NCBI GenBank assembly: GCA_021796375.1
Contig: JAJYJF010000021.1
Coordinates: forward strand, 1-12,998
Reading direction: 5' to 3'
Length of the DNA: 12,998 nucleotides
From: Chloroflexota bacterium
GTDB lineage: Bacteria > Chloroflexota > Anaerolineae > Anaerolineales > Anaerolineaceae
Positions 7,048-12,992 of the stretch are shown here, piece by piece. How positions within the stretch are numbered: the first letter of the stretch is position 1; each line of letters starts with the position of its first letter. The notes under the pieces were generated by a model. That model searched no databases and had not been told where the DNA came from. It was given only the letters and a program-made list of their open reading frames with translations. Both the position numbers and the translations under genes were made by a program.

Positions 7048-7878
7048 CTAAACGTCATTGGCCTGCAGGTCCGAGATGGCGCCGTACAGCTCCGGCCGGC
7101 GGCCGGTGAACCGGGGAGCGCGCCGGCGGGCGGCGGTCAGGAGGTCCAGGTCGATGGAGCTCACCAGGATGCCCTCCCGGTCGTCCAGCTCGGCGAGGAT
7201 GGCGCCGCGCGGATCCACCAGCATGCTGTGGCCGATAAAGCGCAGGTTCCCCTCGGGCCCGGTCCGGTTGACCCCGGCCACGAAGGCGATATTATCCAGC
7301 GCGCGCGATTGGAGCAGCCGGGGCCAGATATCCGCATCCTCCAGGATCCAGGCTGAGGGAGCCACGAGCAGCTCGGCGCCGCCCAGGCACAGGATGCGGG
7401 CGACCTCCGGAAAGCCGATATCCATGCAGATCATCGGGCCGACCCGGCCGAAGCGGGTATCGAAAACCCTGGGCAGCACGCCCGGACGGAAGTGCAGATT
7501 TTCCGTCGAGAACAGGTGCGACTTCGCGTACGTCCCCAGGATCTCCCCATCCGGGCCGCAGAAGACGATCGAGTTGTACAGCACGCCCGGGATGTGCCCT
7601 TTTTGAATAAAACCGGCGATGAGGTAGACGTTTTCCTGGCGGGAAAGCTGCGCCAGGCGCTGGATGGGCTGGTCTTCAGGCGTCACGGCCAGCTCGACCA
7701 GCCGGCTGCCGAGCAGCTCCTGGTGGTAGCCGGTGAGGATGAGCTCCGGAAAGATGACAAAATTGGCGCGCTGGGCGGCGGCCTCCCGGGTCATCCGGGC
7801 GATCTGATCCAGGTTTGCGTCTACGTCGCCCATCCTGGGCGCGAACTGGGCGAGGCCGAGGGTGACGGATCGGGTCAT
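7048..7878 (-). CDS. Carbon-nitrogen hydrolase (nitrilase superfamily)
   Basis: The 276-residue product is a complete nitrilase-superfamily amidohydrolase. Enzymes of this fold hydrolyse C-N bonds of amides, N-carbamoyl compounds or, rarely, nitriles, through a Glu-Lys-Cys triad. All three are visible: E45 in FPELILTGY, K119 in YAKSHLF and C151 in ICMDIGFPE. The start LGLAQFAPRMGDVDANL is also typical. No signal peptide is present, so it should be cytoplasmic. The start ATG 7878 has GGAG five bases upstream. It follows a 251-nt structured gap after the FAD oxidoreductase and may open a second transcription unit. In this setting it could free an amine or amino acid (for example from an N-carbamoyl or amide precursor) for the glycine pathway, but the substrate cannot be read from the sequence. 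An omega-amidase-like or general deaminated-glutathione-type role is equally possible. Confidence 0.9.
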   Translation of the reverse strand: MTRSVTLGLAQFAPRMGDVDANLDQIARMTREAAAQRANFVIFPELILTGYHQELLGSRLVELAVTPEDQPIQRLAQLSRQENVYLIAGFIQKGHIPGVLYNSIVFCGPDGEILGTYAKSHLFSTENLHFRPGVLPRVFDTRFGRVGPMICMDIGFPEVARILCLGGAELLVAPSAWILEDADIWPRLLQSRALDNIAFVAGVNRTGPEGNLRFIGHSMLVDPRGAILAELDDREGILVSSIDLDLLTAARRRAPRFTGRRPELYGAISDLQANDV

Positions 7879-8129
7879 CGTTTCTCCTGAGGGTTCGGCG
7901 GGGGCTGCCGGCCGGGTTCAGGCCGGCGCCGCGCGCGCCACAGCGCAGCGGTCGGGAAAGACCTGGCTCGGCCAGATCAGCCGGCCATTTGCCGGCGCCC
8001 GCCCGGCAGTTGATCCGCGGTCGTCCCGCTCGAGCGCGGGGCAGGGCTCGCGCCGGGCCAGGAAGTATTGAGATGGCGGGCGGGCGAGGGACAGGGCAGC
8101 CTCCCTCACCCGCGCTGAGGAATTGAGGG
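7879..8129. other. Structured intergenic region with several hairpins, no convincing gene
   Basis: This 251-nt gap is the longest between genes here. It is rich in inverted repeats: 7907-7927 (GCCGGCC, seven-base loop, GGCCGGC), 7980-7996 (GCCGGC, five-base loop, GCCGGC), and the longer stems at 8080-8113 and 8119-8147 listed separately. A 63-codon minus-strand open frame at 8109-7918 resembles no protein I know and lacks a good ribosome site. No riboswitch fold was recognised. It may separate two transcription units or carry a processed 3' or 5' RNA structure. Confidence 0.5.
8080..8113 (-). other. Strong 12-bp hairpin downstream of the FAD oxidoreductase
   Basis: On the transcribed (minus) strand, GCGGGTGAGGGA (8113-8102) pairs with TCCCTCGCCCGC (8091-8080) over twelve pairs, one of them a G-U wobble, around a ten-base loop. 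It starts 17 nt past the stop codon of the FAD oxidoreductase. No T-run follows, so termination would be Rho-assisted or absent. A role in transcript 3'-end protection is possible. Confidence 0.5.
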
Positions 8130-8147
8130 TTACTTGATCTCAATTCC
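8119..8147 (-). other. Perfect 9-bp inverted repeat spanning the FAD oxidoreductase stop codon
   Basis: GGAATTGAG (8119-8127) and CTCAATTCC (8139-8147) are exact reverse complements separated by 11 bases. The stop codon TAA (8132-8130) lies in the loop, so the 3' arm of the gene and the first bases after it form one stem in the mRNA. It could slow ribosome release, protect the 3' end or act as a protein-binding site. There is no following T-run. Confidence 0.5.
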
Positions 8148-9335
8148 GGGCTTGGAGATCAGGCGCCCGGTGGAATCGTACTGCAGCTTTTCCAGGCGCG
8201 AGAGGGGCAGCCGGTCCAGATACCAGGATTTATTCCCGGTCATCACGAAGTCGGCTACGTCGCGCCCGATGGTCGGTGCCTCGATCACGCCGTTGCCGCC
8301 GGCGCCCGCGGCCAGGACGTAGCCTTCCACCGGGGTGGGGCCCAGCACGGGGAGGAAGTCCGGCGGTTCGGCGCGGTAGCCAACCCACTCGTTGACGACC
8401 GAGGCTTCCAGCAGGCGGGGATACTGCTCCATCAGCTGCTCGGTCAGGAACTCCCAGAAGTATTCGTCGGTTCCGCCGGTCATCGGCAGCTGGTCGGGGT
8501 CCCAGAACCCGGCGTGCTTGGGGTCGTTCAGGTCCATCGACTGGTGCGACTTGCAGATGAAGACGTTCGATTTATCCTTGCGGGCGTAGAAGCGCGGGTA
8601 CTTGAGCACCGGGAATGGATAGCTCAGCTTTTCCGTCGGCTCGAGGATGAAAACTTCAGCCTTGGTGTGCCAGATGGGCAGGTCGACGCCCACCAGCTTG
8701 GCGACGTTGCGCACCCACGGACCGGAAGCGTCCACCACCACATCGAAGTCGAAGTGGCCTTTGCTGGTCTCTACCCCGGTTACCTTGTTGCCCTCCTTGC
8801 AGATCTCCGTCACCTTGGTGTTGATGTGGATCTGCACACCGCGCTCCCGCGCCAGCCGGGCGATGGTGTTGGCGGTCATGGTGGCGTCGAAGAACCCGTC
8901 GTCCGGGCACCAGCCGGCGCCGAGGATGCCTTCCAGGTTCAGATCGGGGATGATCTGGTGGATTTTATCGTGGTCGGTCCAGTACTCGGCCTGGTAGCCG
9001 GAGGCGAGCGTCAGCGCGACGGCCTGCTTGGTGTACATCTCGTATTCGCGGTAGGGGCAGACCATCAGCGTGCCGGTCTGCTCAAATCCGGTCGAGCCCG
9101 GCATTTGCTTTTCGAGGCCGGTATAGAATTTGAAACCGAACAGCCGGACGGACCAGAACTCGTGGGAAACCGAATCGTCGATGAGGCAGAAGGTTGCCGC
9201 GGACTTGGCGGTGGTGCCCGAGCCGATGCTGTTCTTCTCGAAGAGCGTCACGTCCGCGTCCGGGTACTGGCTGAGGAAGTACGCGGTAGCGCTGCCGATG
9301 ATGCCGCCGCCGATGATGCCGATGCGTTTTTTCAT
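8130..9335 (-). CDS. DAO-family FAD-dependent amino acid or N-methylamine oxidoreductase
   Basis: The 401-residue product belongs to the D-amino-acid oxidase / sarcosine-dimethylglycine dehydrogenase group, which oxidises C-N bonds of amino acids and N-methylated amines. The dinucleotide-binding start IGIIGGGIIGSATAYFLS carries GxGxxG at residues 9-14, with the ribose-binding acid E33 in LFEKN. The C-terminal FAD signature is AAGAGGNGVIEAPTIGRDVA (343-362). The equivalent of the covalent-FAD histidine of sarcosine and dimethylglycine dehydrogenases is absent (SGTTAKSAA at 39-47), so FAD is probably bound non-covalently. There is no folate-binding C-terminal domain. ATG 9335 has AAAGGAG six bases upstream and lies 18 nt after etfA. 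The preceding ETF and FixC/FixX genes suggest a dehydrogenase passing electrons to ETF rather than an oxygen-using oxidase. Sarcosine or dimethylglycine fits the glycine cleavage genes nearby, but proline-like or other amines are possible. Confidence 0.87.
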   Translation of the reverse strand: MKKRIGIIGGGIIGSATAYFLSQYPDADVTLFEKNSIGSGTTAKSAATFCLIDDSVSHEFWSVRLFGFKFYTGLEKQMPGSTGFEQTGTLMVCPYREYEMYTKQAVALTLASGYQAEYWTDHDKIHQIIPDLNLEGILGAGWCPDDGFFDATMTANTIARLARERGVQIHINTKVTEICKEGNKVTGVETSKGHFDFDVVVDASGPWVRNVAKLVGVDLPIWHTKAEVFILEPTEKLSYPFPVLKYPRFYARKDKSNVFICKSHQSMDLNDPKHAGFWDPDQLPMTGGTDEYFWEFLTEQLMEQYPRLLEASVVNEWVGYRAEPPDFLPVLGPTPVEGYVLAAGAGGNGVIEAPTIGRDVADFVMTGNKSWYLDRLPLSRLEKLQYDSTGRLISKPGIEIK

Positions 9336-9353
9336 GATATTCTCCTTTGGTGT

Positions 9354-10325
9354 TTAGGCTGTCCAGGTAGGCCGCAAGCCGCGCGCCCGGATGCGCTCGG
9401 AAAATGCGGGCAGGAACTCATACAGGTCGGCGACCACGCCGTAATCGGCCTGGTTGAAGATCGGCGCGCCCTCGTCGTTGTTGACCGCGGCAATCCGCTG
9501 CGAATCGCGGATGCCGACGAGATGCTGGACGGCGCCCGAGACGCCGACGCACAGGCACAGGTCCGGTTTGACTTTCTTTCCCGACAGCCCGAGCCACTCC
9601 GGGAACCAGTCGCGGTCGGAGGATACCGGGCGCGAGCAGCCCAGCTGCCCGCCGAGCAGCGAGGCGACGCTCTCTACCAGCGCCAGGTCCTCGCGCTGCT
9701 TTACCCCCTGGCCGACGTCGACCACGAAGCGAGCGTCTTCGAGGCTGGTCGCCCCGCGGACCTTCTCCCGGCTGCCGAGGACTTCGAGGCGGCCCTGCGG
9801 CTGCGCCAGCGGCAGGGATACCACCCGGGCGGTTTTCTCGACCTCCGCGGGTTTCGGAAAAACGCCCGGAGCGGAGGTCAGCACGACCAGGCCGGGGGTA
9901 AACTGGTAGGTTGCCATCCCGCTGCTGGCAAACAGCATGCATTGGGCCGTCGCCGCGCAGGTCGTTGGGTCGATCTGGAACCGCACCGTCCAGGGGGCAT
10001 AGGCTGCGTCCAGTCGCTCCGCCAGCGACGCCGCGGCTTCCATGCCCACCTTGGTGGCGCCCATCAGGATGAACGCGGGCTGCGCCTGGCGGGCCACCTC
10101 GGCCAGCGCGTTCAGCAGCCGCTCAGGACTTTCGCCGGCGGCCGGGGGCACCGGGTAGACGAGATCCGCGCCCGCGCTGCCCAGAGACGCGGCTGCCGGG
10201 TCGCCCTCAAAGACGACCGCCGCCACCTGCCAGCCCAGCGCGTCCGCTTCCTGGCGAGCTTTTCCAAGCAGCTCGCGCAGCAGGGAGGCTTTCTCACTGA
10301 ATACCAGAATCTGATTGGCGCTCAT
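9354..10325 (-). CDS. etfA: Electron transfer flavoprotein alpha subunit (EtfA/FixB type)
   Basis: This is the large ETF subunit, which binds the mobile FAD that accepts electrons from dehydrogenases. The 323-residue length is normal. The C-terminal FAD domain (about 225-310) is well conserved: WLGLSGKKVKPDLCLCVGVSGAVQH (244-268), then AVNNDEGAPIFNQADYGVVAD (280-300), the classic ETF-alpha signature. The N-terminal domain shows the usual ETF fold (ILVFSEK, LMGATKVGMEAAASLAERL). The start ATG 10325 is four bases after the etfB stop and its ribosome site lies inside the end of etfB, so the two are translationally coupled as expected for a 1:1 dimer. The following gene is the DAO-type oxidoreductase, its likely electron donor, and FixC/FixX are the likely acceptors. 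Confidence 0.95.
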   Translation of the reverse strand: MSANQILVFSEKASLLRELLGKARQEADALGWQVAAVVFEGDPAAASLGSAGADLVYPVPPAAGESPERLLNALAEVARQAQPAFILMGATKVGMEAAASLAERLDAAYAPWTVRFQIDPTTCAATAQCMLFASSGMATYQFTPGLVVLTSAPGVFPKPAEVEKTARVVSLPLAQPQGRLEVLGSREKVRGATSLEDARFVVDVGQGVKQREDLALVESVASLLGGQLGCSRPVSSDRDWFPEWLGLSGKKVKPDLCLCVGVSGAVQHLVGIRDSQRIAAVNNDEGAPIFNQADYGVVADLYEFLPAFSERIRARGLRPTWTA

Positions 10326-10329
10326 CGGG

Positions 10330-11127
10330 TTACGCGCCTCCTTTCAAGATCTTGTCCTCGACGAGGGCATCCACCAGCTTATCGGCCAGGACCGCTGCGC
10401 TCTGGCCTTTGAAGACCTGGCCTTTGCGGTGGACGACGATGCCAATCTGCGAGGAGGACGCCAGCCGGCTGTTTTTCGCGAGCTCTTCCGCGGAGAGTCC
10501 CAGCGGGTCGGCCGCGGTCCACAGGTTGACCGGCTTCTTCTTGGCCTTGATGGCGTCCATGAGGGTCGTCCGGCGGGGAGGAAAAGCCTCTTCGGCCACG
10601 CTGACGACGGCGGGCAGGTCGACCTGCACGGTCTGGATCGCGTCGTCCAGGTCCCGGTCGGCCTTCAGCTTGCCGCCTTCCAGGCTGAGCTGGCGGGCGT
10701 AAGAGACGAGCGGCAGGCCCAGCCGCTCGGCCAGGCGCGGGGCAACCTGGTAGGTGTAGCCGTCGTCGCTGGCGAAGCCTGCCATCAGCAGGTCGAAGGG
10801 GCCCAGCTTGCGGACGGCGGCTTCCAGGATGCGCACGACCGCCCCGGGCTCGCCTTTCCCGCCGAAGGGGTCTTCGATCAGGGTGACGTCGTCGGCTCCC
10901 ATCGCCAGGACGTCTTTGAAGGAATCTTTTGCCGAGGCGGGGCCCAGGCACACGGCGGTCAGCGTGCCCCCGGCGGCTTCTTTCAGCCGGACGGCGGCTT
11001 CAATGGTGTTCTTATCGATGTTGCCGACCTTTTCCGGGACGCCCTCCAGGCGCAGCTGCGCCGTCGCCGGGTCCACCTTGATCTCAGCAACGTCCAAGGA
11101 AATTTTGATCAAAGCCAGGATTTTCAC
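10330..11127 (-). CDS. etfB: Electron transfer flavoprotein beta subunit (EtfB/FixA type)
   Basis: This small ETF subunit pairs with EtfA and binds AMP in ordinary ETFs, or a second, bifurcating FAD in some FixA-type ETFs. It is 265 residues, slightly longer than typical. The ETF-beta signature is clear at 171-200 (LPAVVSVAEEAFPPRRTTLM followed by DAIKAKKKPV). Nucleotide-site segments include VCLGPASAKDSFKDVLAMGAD (59-79) and AGFASDDGYTYQVAPRLAERLG (116-137). The start is GTG at 11127, preceded by a very strong ribosome site, AGGAGGTG, six bases upstream; fixX ends 12 nt before. The nucleotide-site loop (SDDGYTYQ) matches neither textbook ordinary nor textbook bifurcating ETFs exactly, so I do not claim either mode. 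Confidence 0.94.
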   Translation of the reverse strand: MKILALIKISLDVAEIKVDPATAQLRLEGVPEKVGNIDKNTIEAAVRLKEAAGGTLTAVCLGPASAKDSFKDVLAMGADDVTLIEDPFGGKGEPGAVVRILEAAVRKLGPFDLLMAGFASDDGYTYQVAPRLAERLGLPLVSYARQLSLEGGKLKADRDLDDAIQTVQVDLPAVVSVAEEAFPPRRTTLMDAIKAKKKPVNLWTAADPLGLSAEELAKNSRLASSSQIGIVVHRKGQVFKGQSAAVLADKLVDALVEDKILKGGA

Positions 11128-11139
11128 CCTATCACCTCC

Positions 11140-11514
11140 TCATCCATAGCGAAACAGGATCCCAAACCCGCCCTGGGGGTTCCGCCAGGTAATGCCGCCC
11201 TTGCCCCCGTTGTCGCAGGAGAGCTGGCAGGTGCCGCATTCCAGGCAGTTTTCATAGCGCACGGCAACGTGCTCGTCGACCCAGGTGTAGACTCCGGCCG
11301 GGCAGACAGTCAGGCAGGGCTTCAGGTCACACAGCTTGCAGCGCTCCCCATCCACCTGGATGTGGGACTGCTGCTCGTCGATCTCGTACTTATCCAGGCC
11401 GAGGCGGGCATCCAGCGACAGCTTGGGCGGGGTAGCCCCGCTTCCAGAGACCCTGTCAGATTGATGCGGGGAGGCCCCGGTTCCAGGGAAGCTATCAGAT
11501 TGAAGCGGGGTCAT
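11140..11514 (-). CDS. fixX: FixX-type ferredoxin with repeat-encoded N-terminal extension
   Basis: FixX is the iron-sulfur partner of the FixC flavoprotein and helps move electrons to quinone or ferredoxin. The core (about residues 33-124) matches the family: RLGLDKYEID, CPAGVY (71-76), CLECGTC (90-96) and the C-terminal GGFGILFRYG. The 124 residues exceed the roughly 95 of E. coli FixX. The extra N-terminal part (about 1-32) is encoded by two 39-nt direct repeats. Eight cysteines (59, 62, 67, 71, 90, 93, 96, 100) are placed as for two [4Fe-4S] clusters, whereas E. coli FixX keeps one set. The start ATG 11514 overlaps the fixC stop as ATGA. No ATG, GTG or TTG lies between the repeats and the core in frame, so the extension is probably translated. 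Its function, if any, is unknown. Confidence 0.9.
   Translation of the reverse strand: MTPLQSDSFPGTGASPHQSDRVSGSGATPPKLSLDARLGLDKYEIDEQQSHIQVDGERCKLCDLKPCLTVCPAGVYTWVDEHVAVRYENCLECGTCQLSCDNGGKGGITWRNPQGGFGILFRYG
11427..11510 (-). repeat. Two tandem 39-nt imperfect palindromic repeats plus a partial third, inside the fixX start
   Basis: On the minus strand unit 1 (11510-11472) and unit 2 (11471-11433) match at 31 of 39 positions, and CCCCGC at 11432-11427 begins a third copy. Each unit opens with CCCCGC(T/A)TC and closes with GAA(C/G)CGGGGC, so each can fold into a stem-loop. The shared core is TCAATCTGA. A 39-nt unit keeps the reading frame, and the repeats are translated as the FixX extension. 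This looks like a REP-type or miniature palindromic element that landed at the fixC-fixX junction. Confidence 0.8.
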
Positions 11515-12800
11515 AGCACCATCCCTTTGGAAATCTGCAGCAGGTCGCCGGCGAGCGTCAGCATGGAGGCCTTCCCCCGCAGGTGCTCGCGGAGCGATGC
11601 GAGGGCTTTTTTACCGGCGCGCGAGCCGGGAGCAAACAAATCTTCCATCACCTCGGCTGCCAGGTTGGGGTAGAGGTCGAAGAGGCGCCCGTTTTCGAGC
11701 AGCGGGTAGACGTCTTTGAAGGTTTCCCAGTCCTGGTAAATCGGGGACTGCTTGATGAAGCCGGTGTACCCGGAGAGGCCAGCTGCCGAGAAATCGCCCT
11801 TTTCGCGGGCAGCCAGAACGGCCCTGGCGGCGGCGGCGGCGGAAAGGATGGCGAAATCCATGCCGCGCAGGGTCAGGATGTTGTTCATCAGCAGCCGGGC
11901 CGCGCTGCCGGCGACCACGTACCCATCTCCGTACAGCCGGGAGGCGAGGTGGAAGCCGCCGCGGTGGACGGTCTGCGCGGAATACTCGACGACCTCACCG
12001 CCGGCGATCAGGCGCGCGACCAGCGGGTGAGCCTTGAACGCATCCAGCACCTGGTGGGGCTGCAGCTTGCTCTTGTAGAGCGAATCGATCTTGACCACCA
12101 CCCCGAGGGAGAGCGAATCTTTGTTGGTGTAGAGAAAGCCGCCGCCCTCGATGCCGCAGGTGCTCCCGACCAGGGTATAGGCCATACCGGTCTCGGGGCT
12201 GCACTGGAAGCGCTCATCGATCACGCTGGGGGGCAGCGCAATCACCTCTTTTACGCCCAGCGAAACATCGTGCGGTTGGAAATCCTCGCGCAGCCCGGCG
12301 TTCTTCAGCAGCAGCGAGCGGGTGCCTTCGGCGACAACGACCACGTCGGCGGCGATCTCATCCGGACCCGCCTGGATCCCGGCCACGCGCCCGTTCTCCA
12401 TCCGCAGGGCGTCAACGGTCACCCCGGTGATCAGCGCCGCGCCGGCTTCTTCGGCCTTGGAGGCCATCCAGGGGTCGAAACGGGCGCGCAGGACGCTGAA
12501 AGCGTTGTAGGGCGGTTCGGCGGAGGCCTGGCTGCGAAAATCCAGCCCGACCGAGCTGTTCTCCGCCAGCATCACCAGCCCGTGGCTGGTGATCGCCCGC
12601 TCGACGGGCGCCTCCGCCCAGAACTGGGGGTAAATATCCGCGATCAGTTTAGAGTAGATCAGACCGCCGGAGACGTTCTTGCTCCCTGCCGCAGCGCCGC
12701 GCTCCACGATGAGCACGTTCATGCCAGCCTGGGCCAGCAGCATCCCAGCTGTCGATCCAGCCGGTCCAGCGCCAATCACTACCGCGTCAAATTTTTCCAT
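11511..12800 (-). CDS. fixC: FixC-type electron transfer flavoprotein-quinone oxidoreductase
   Basis: FixC-family flavoproteins take electrons from ETF and, with FixX, pass them to the quinone pool at the membrane surface. In bifurcating FixABCX complexes they form the quinone-reducing branch. The 429-residue product starts with the FAD motif DAVVIGAGPAGSTAGMLLAQ (GxGxxG at 10-15, ribose acid E33) and the family's GSKNVSGGLIY (39-49). The C-terminal part has the usual LRGMDFAILSAAAAARAVL region. I see no transmembrane helix, as expected for a monotopic protein. I prefer ATG 12800 (AGGTG three bases upstream, a weak site) over the in-frame GTG at 12806, which has no ribosome site. It is the first gene of the ETF operon, followed by fixX with a 4-nt overlap. 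Its split from FixX differs from the single-chain mitochondrial ETF-QO. Confidence 0.93.
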   Translation of the reverse strand: MEKFDAVVIGAGPAGSTAGMLLAQAGMNVLIVERGAAAGSKNVSGGLIYSKLIADIYPQFWAEAPVERAITSHGLVMLAENSSVGLDFRSQASAEPPYNAFSVLRARFDPWMASKAEEAGAALITGVTVDALRMENGRVAGIQAGPDEIAADVVVVAEGTRSLLLKNAGLREDFQPHDVSLGVKEVIALPPSVIDERFQCSPETGMAYTLVGSTCGIEGGGFLYTNKDSLSLGVVVKIDSLYKSKLQPHQVLDAFKAHPLVARLIAGGEVVEYSAQTVHRGGFHLASRLYGDGYVVAGSAARLLMNNILTLRGMDFAILSAAAAARAVLAAREKGDFSAAGLSGYTGFIKQSPIYQDWETFKDVYPLLENGRLFDLYPNLAAEVMEDLFAPGSRAGKKALASLREHLRGKASMLTLAGDLLQISKGMVL

Positions 12801-12940
12801 AGGCACCTGAAAAGGGAAGCTGTCCCCGCAGAGGGCGCGCCCCGCCCCGGTGTGCTTCCGGGAGAGACCCTGGGGTAAAACCAGAGAGAAGAATGGAGAA
12901 AAAAGAGAGCCCCAAAAGTCCGGTCAGGAATTTCTGGTCT
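12801..12940. other. fixC leader region, no recognised promoter
   Basis: The segment before fixC contains no gene I can support. On the minus strand it includes a pyrimidine-rich run (about 12911-12878) and a near-palindrome CAGGAATTTCTG at 12925-12936 that could bind a regulator. I could not identify convincing -35 and -10 boxes. The operon promoter may lie here or beyond the right edge. Confidence 0.3.
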
Positions 12941-12943
12941 TTC

Positions 12944-12992
12944 CTCTCAGTTTTCTCCGTTTCTTCTCCGCGATCTCCGCGCGCTCCGCGGT
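12944..12992. repeat. Degenerate CTCCG-periodic interspersed repeat (right edge)
   Basis: CTCCG starts at 12955, 12966, 12975 and 12984, an 11-9-9 base spacing, followed by GCGGTGA. The wording (TCTCCGCG...CTCCGCGGTGA) matches a purine/pyrimidine-biased non-coding repeat that I know from many environmental bacterial genomes in forms such as CTCTGCGTCTCTGCGGTGA. It is probably one copy of that family. Its full length and the other end are not visible. Confidence 0.5.

Noticed and set aside
7918..8109. A 63-codon minus-strand small gene in the gap before the nitrilase.
   Set aside because: No recognisable family, poor ribosome site, arginine- and proline-rich composition typical of random GC-rich frames, and it overlaps strong hairpins.
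11427..11510. A small CRISPR array.
   Set aside because: The two units are directly adjacent with no spacers and the element is inside a gene; no cas genes are present.
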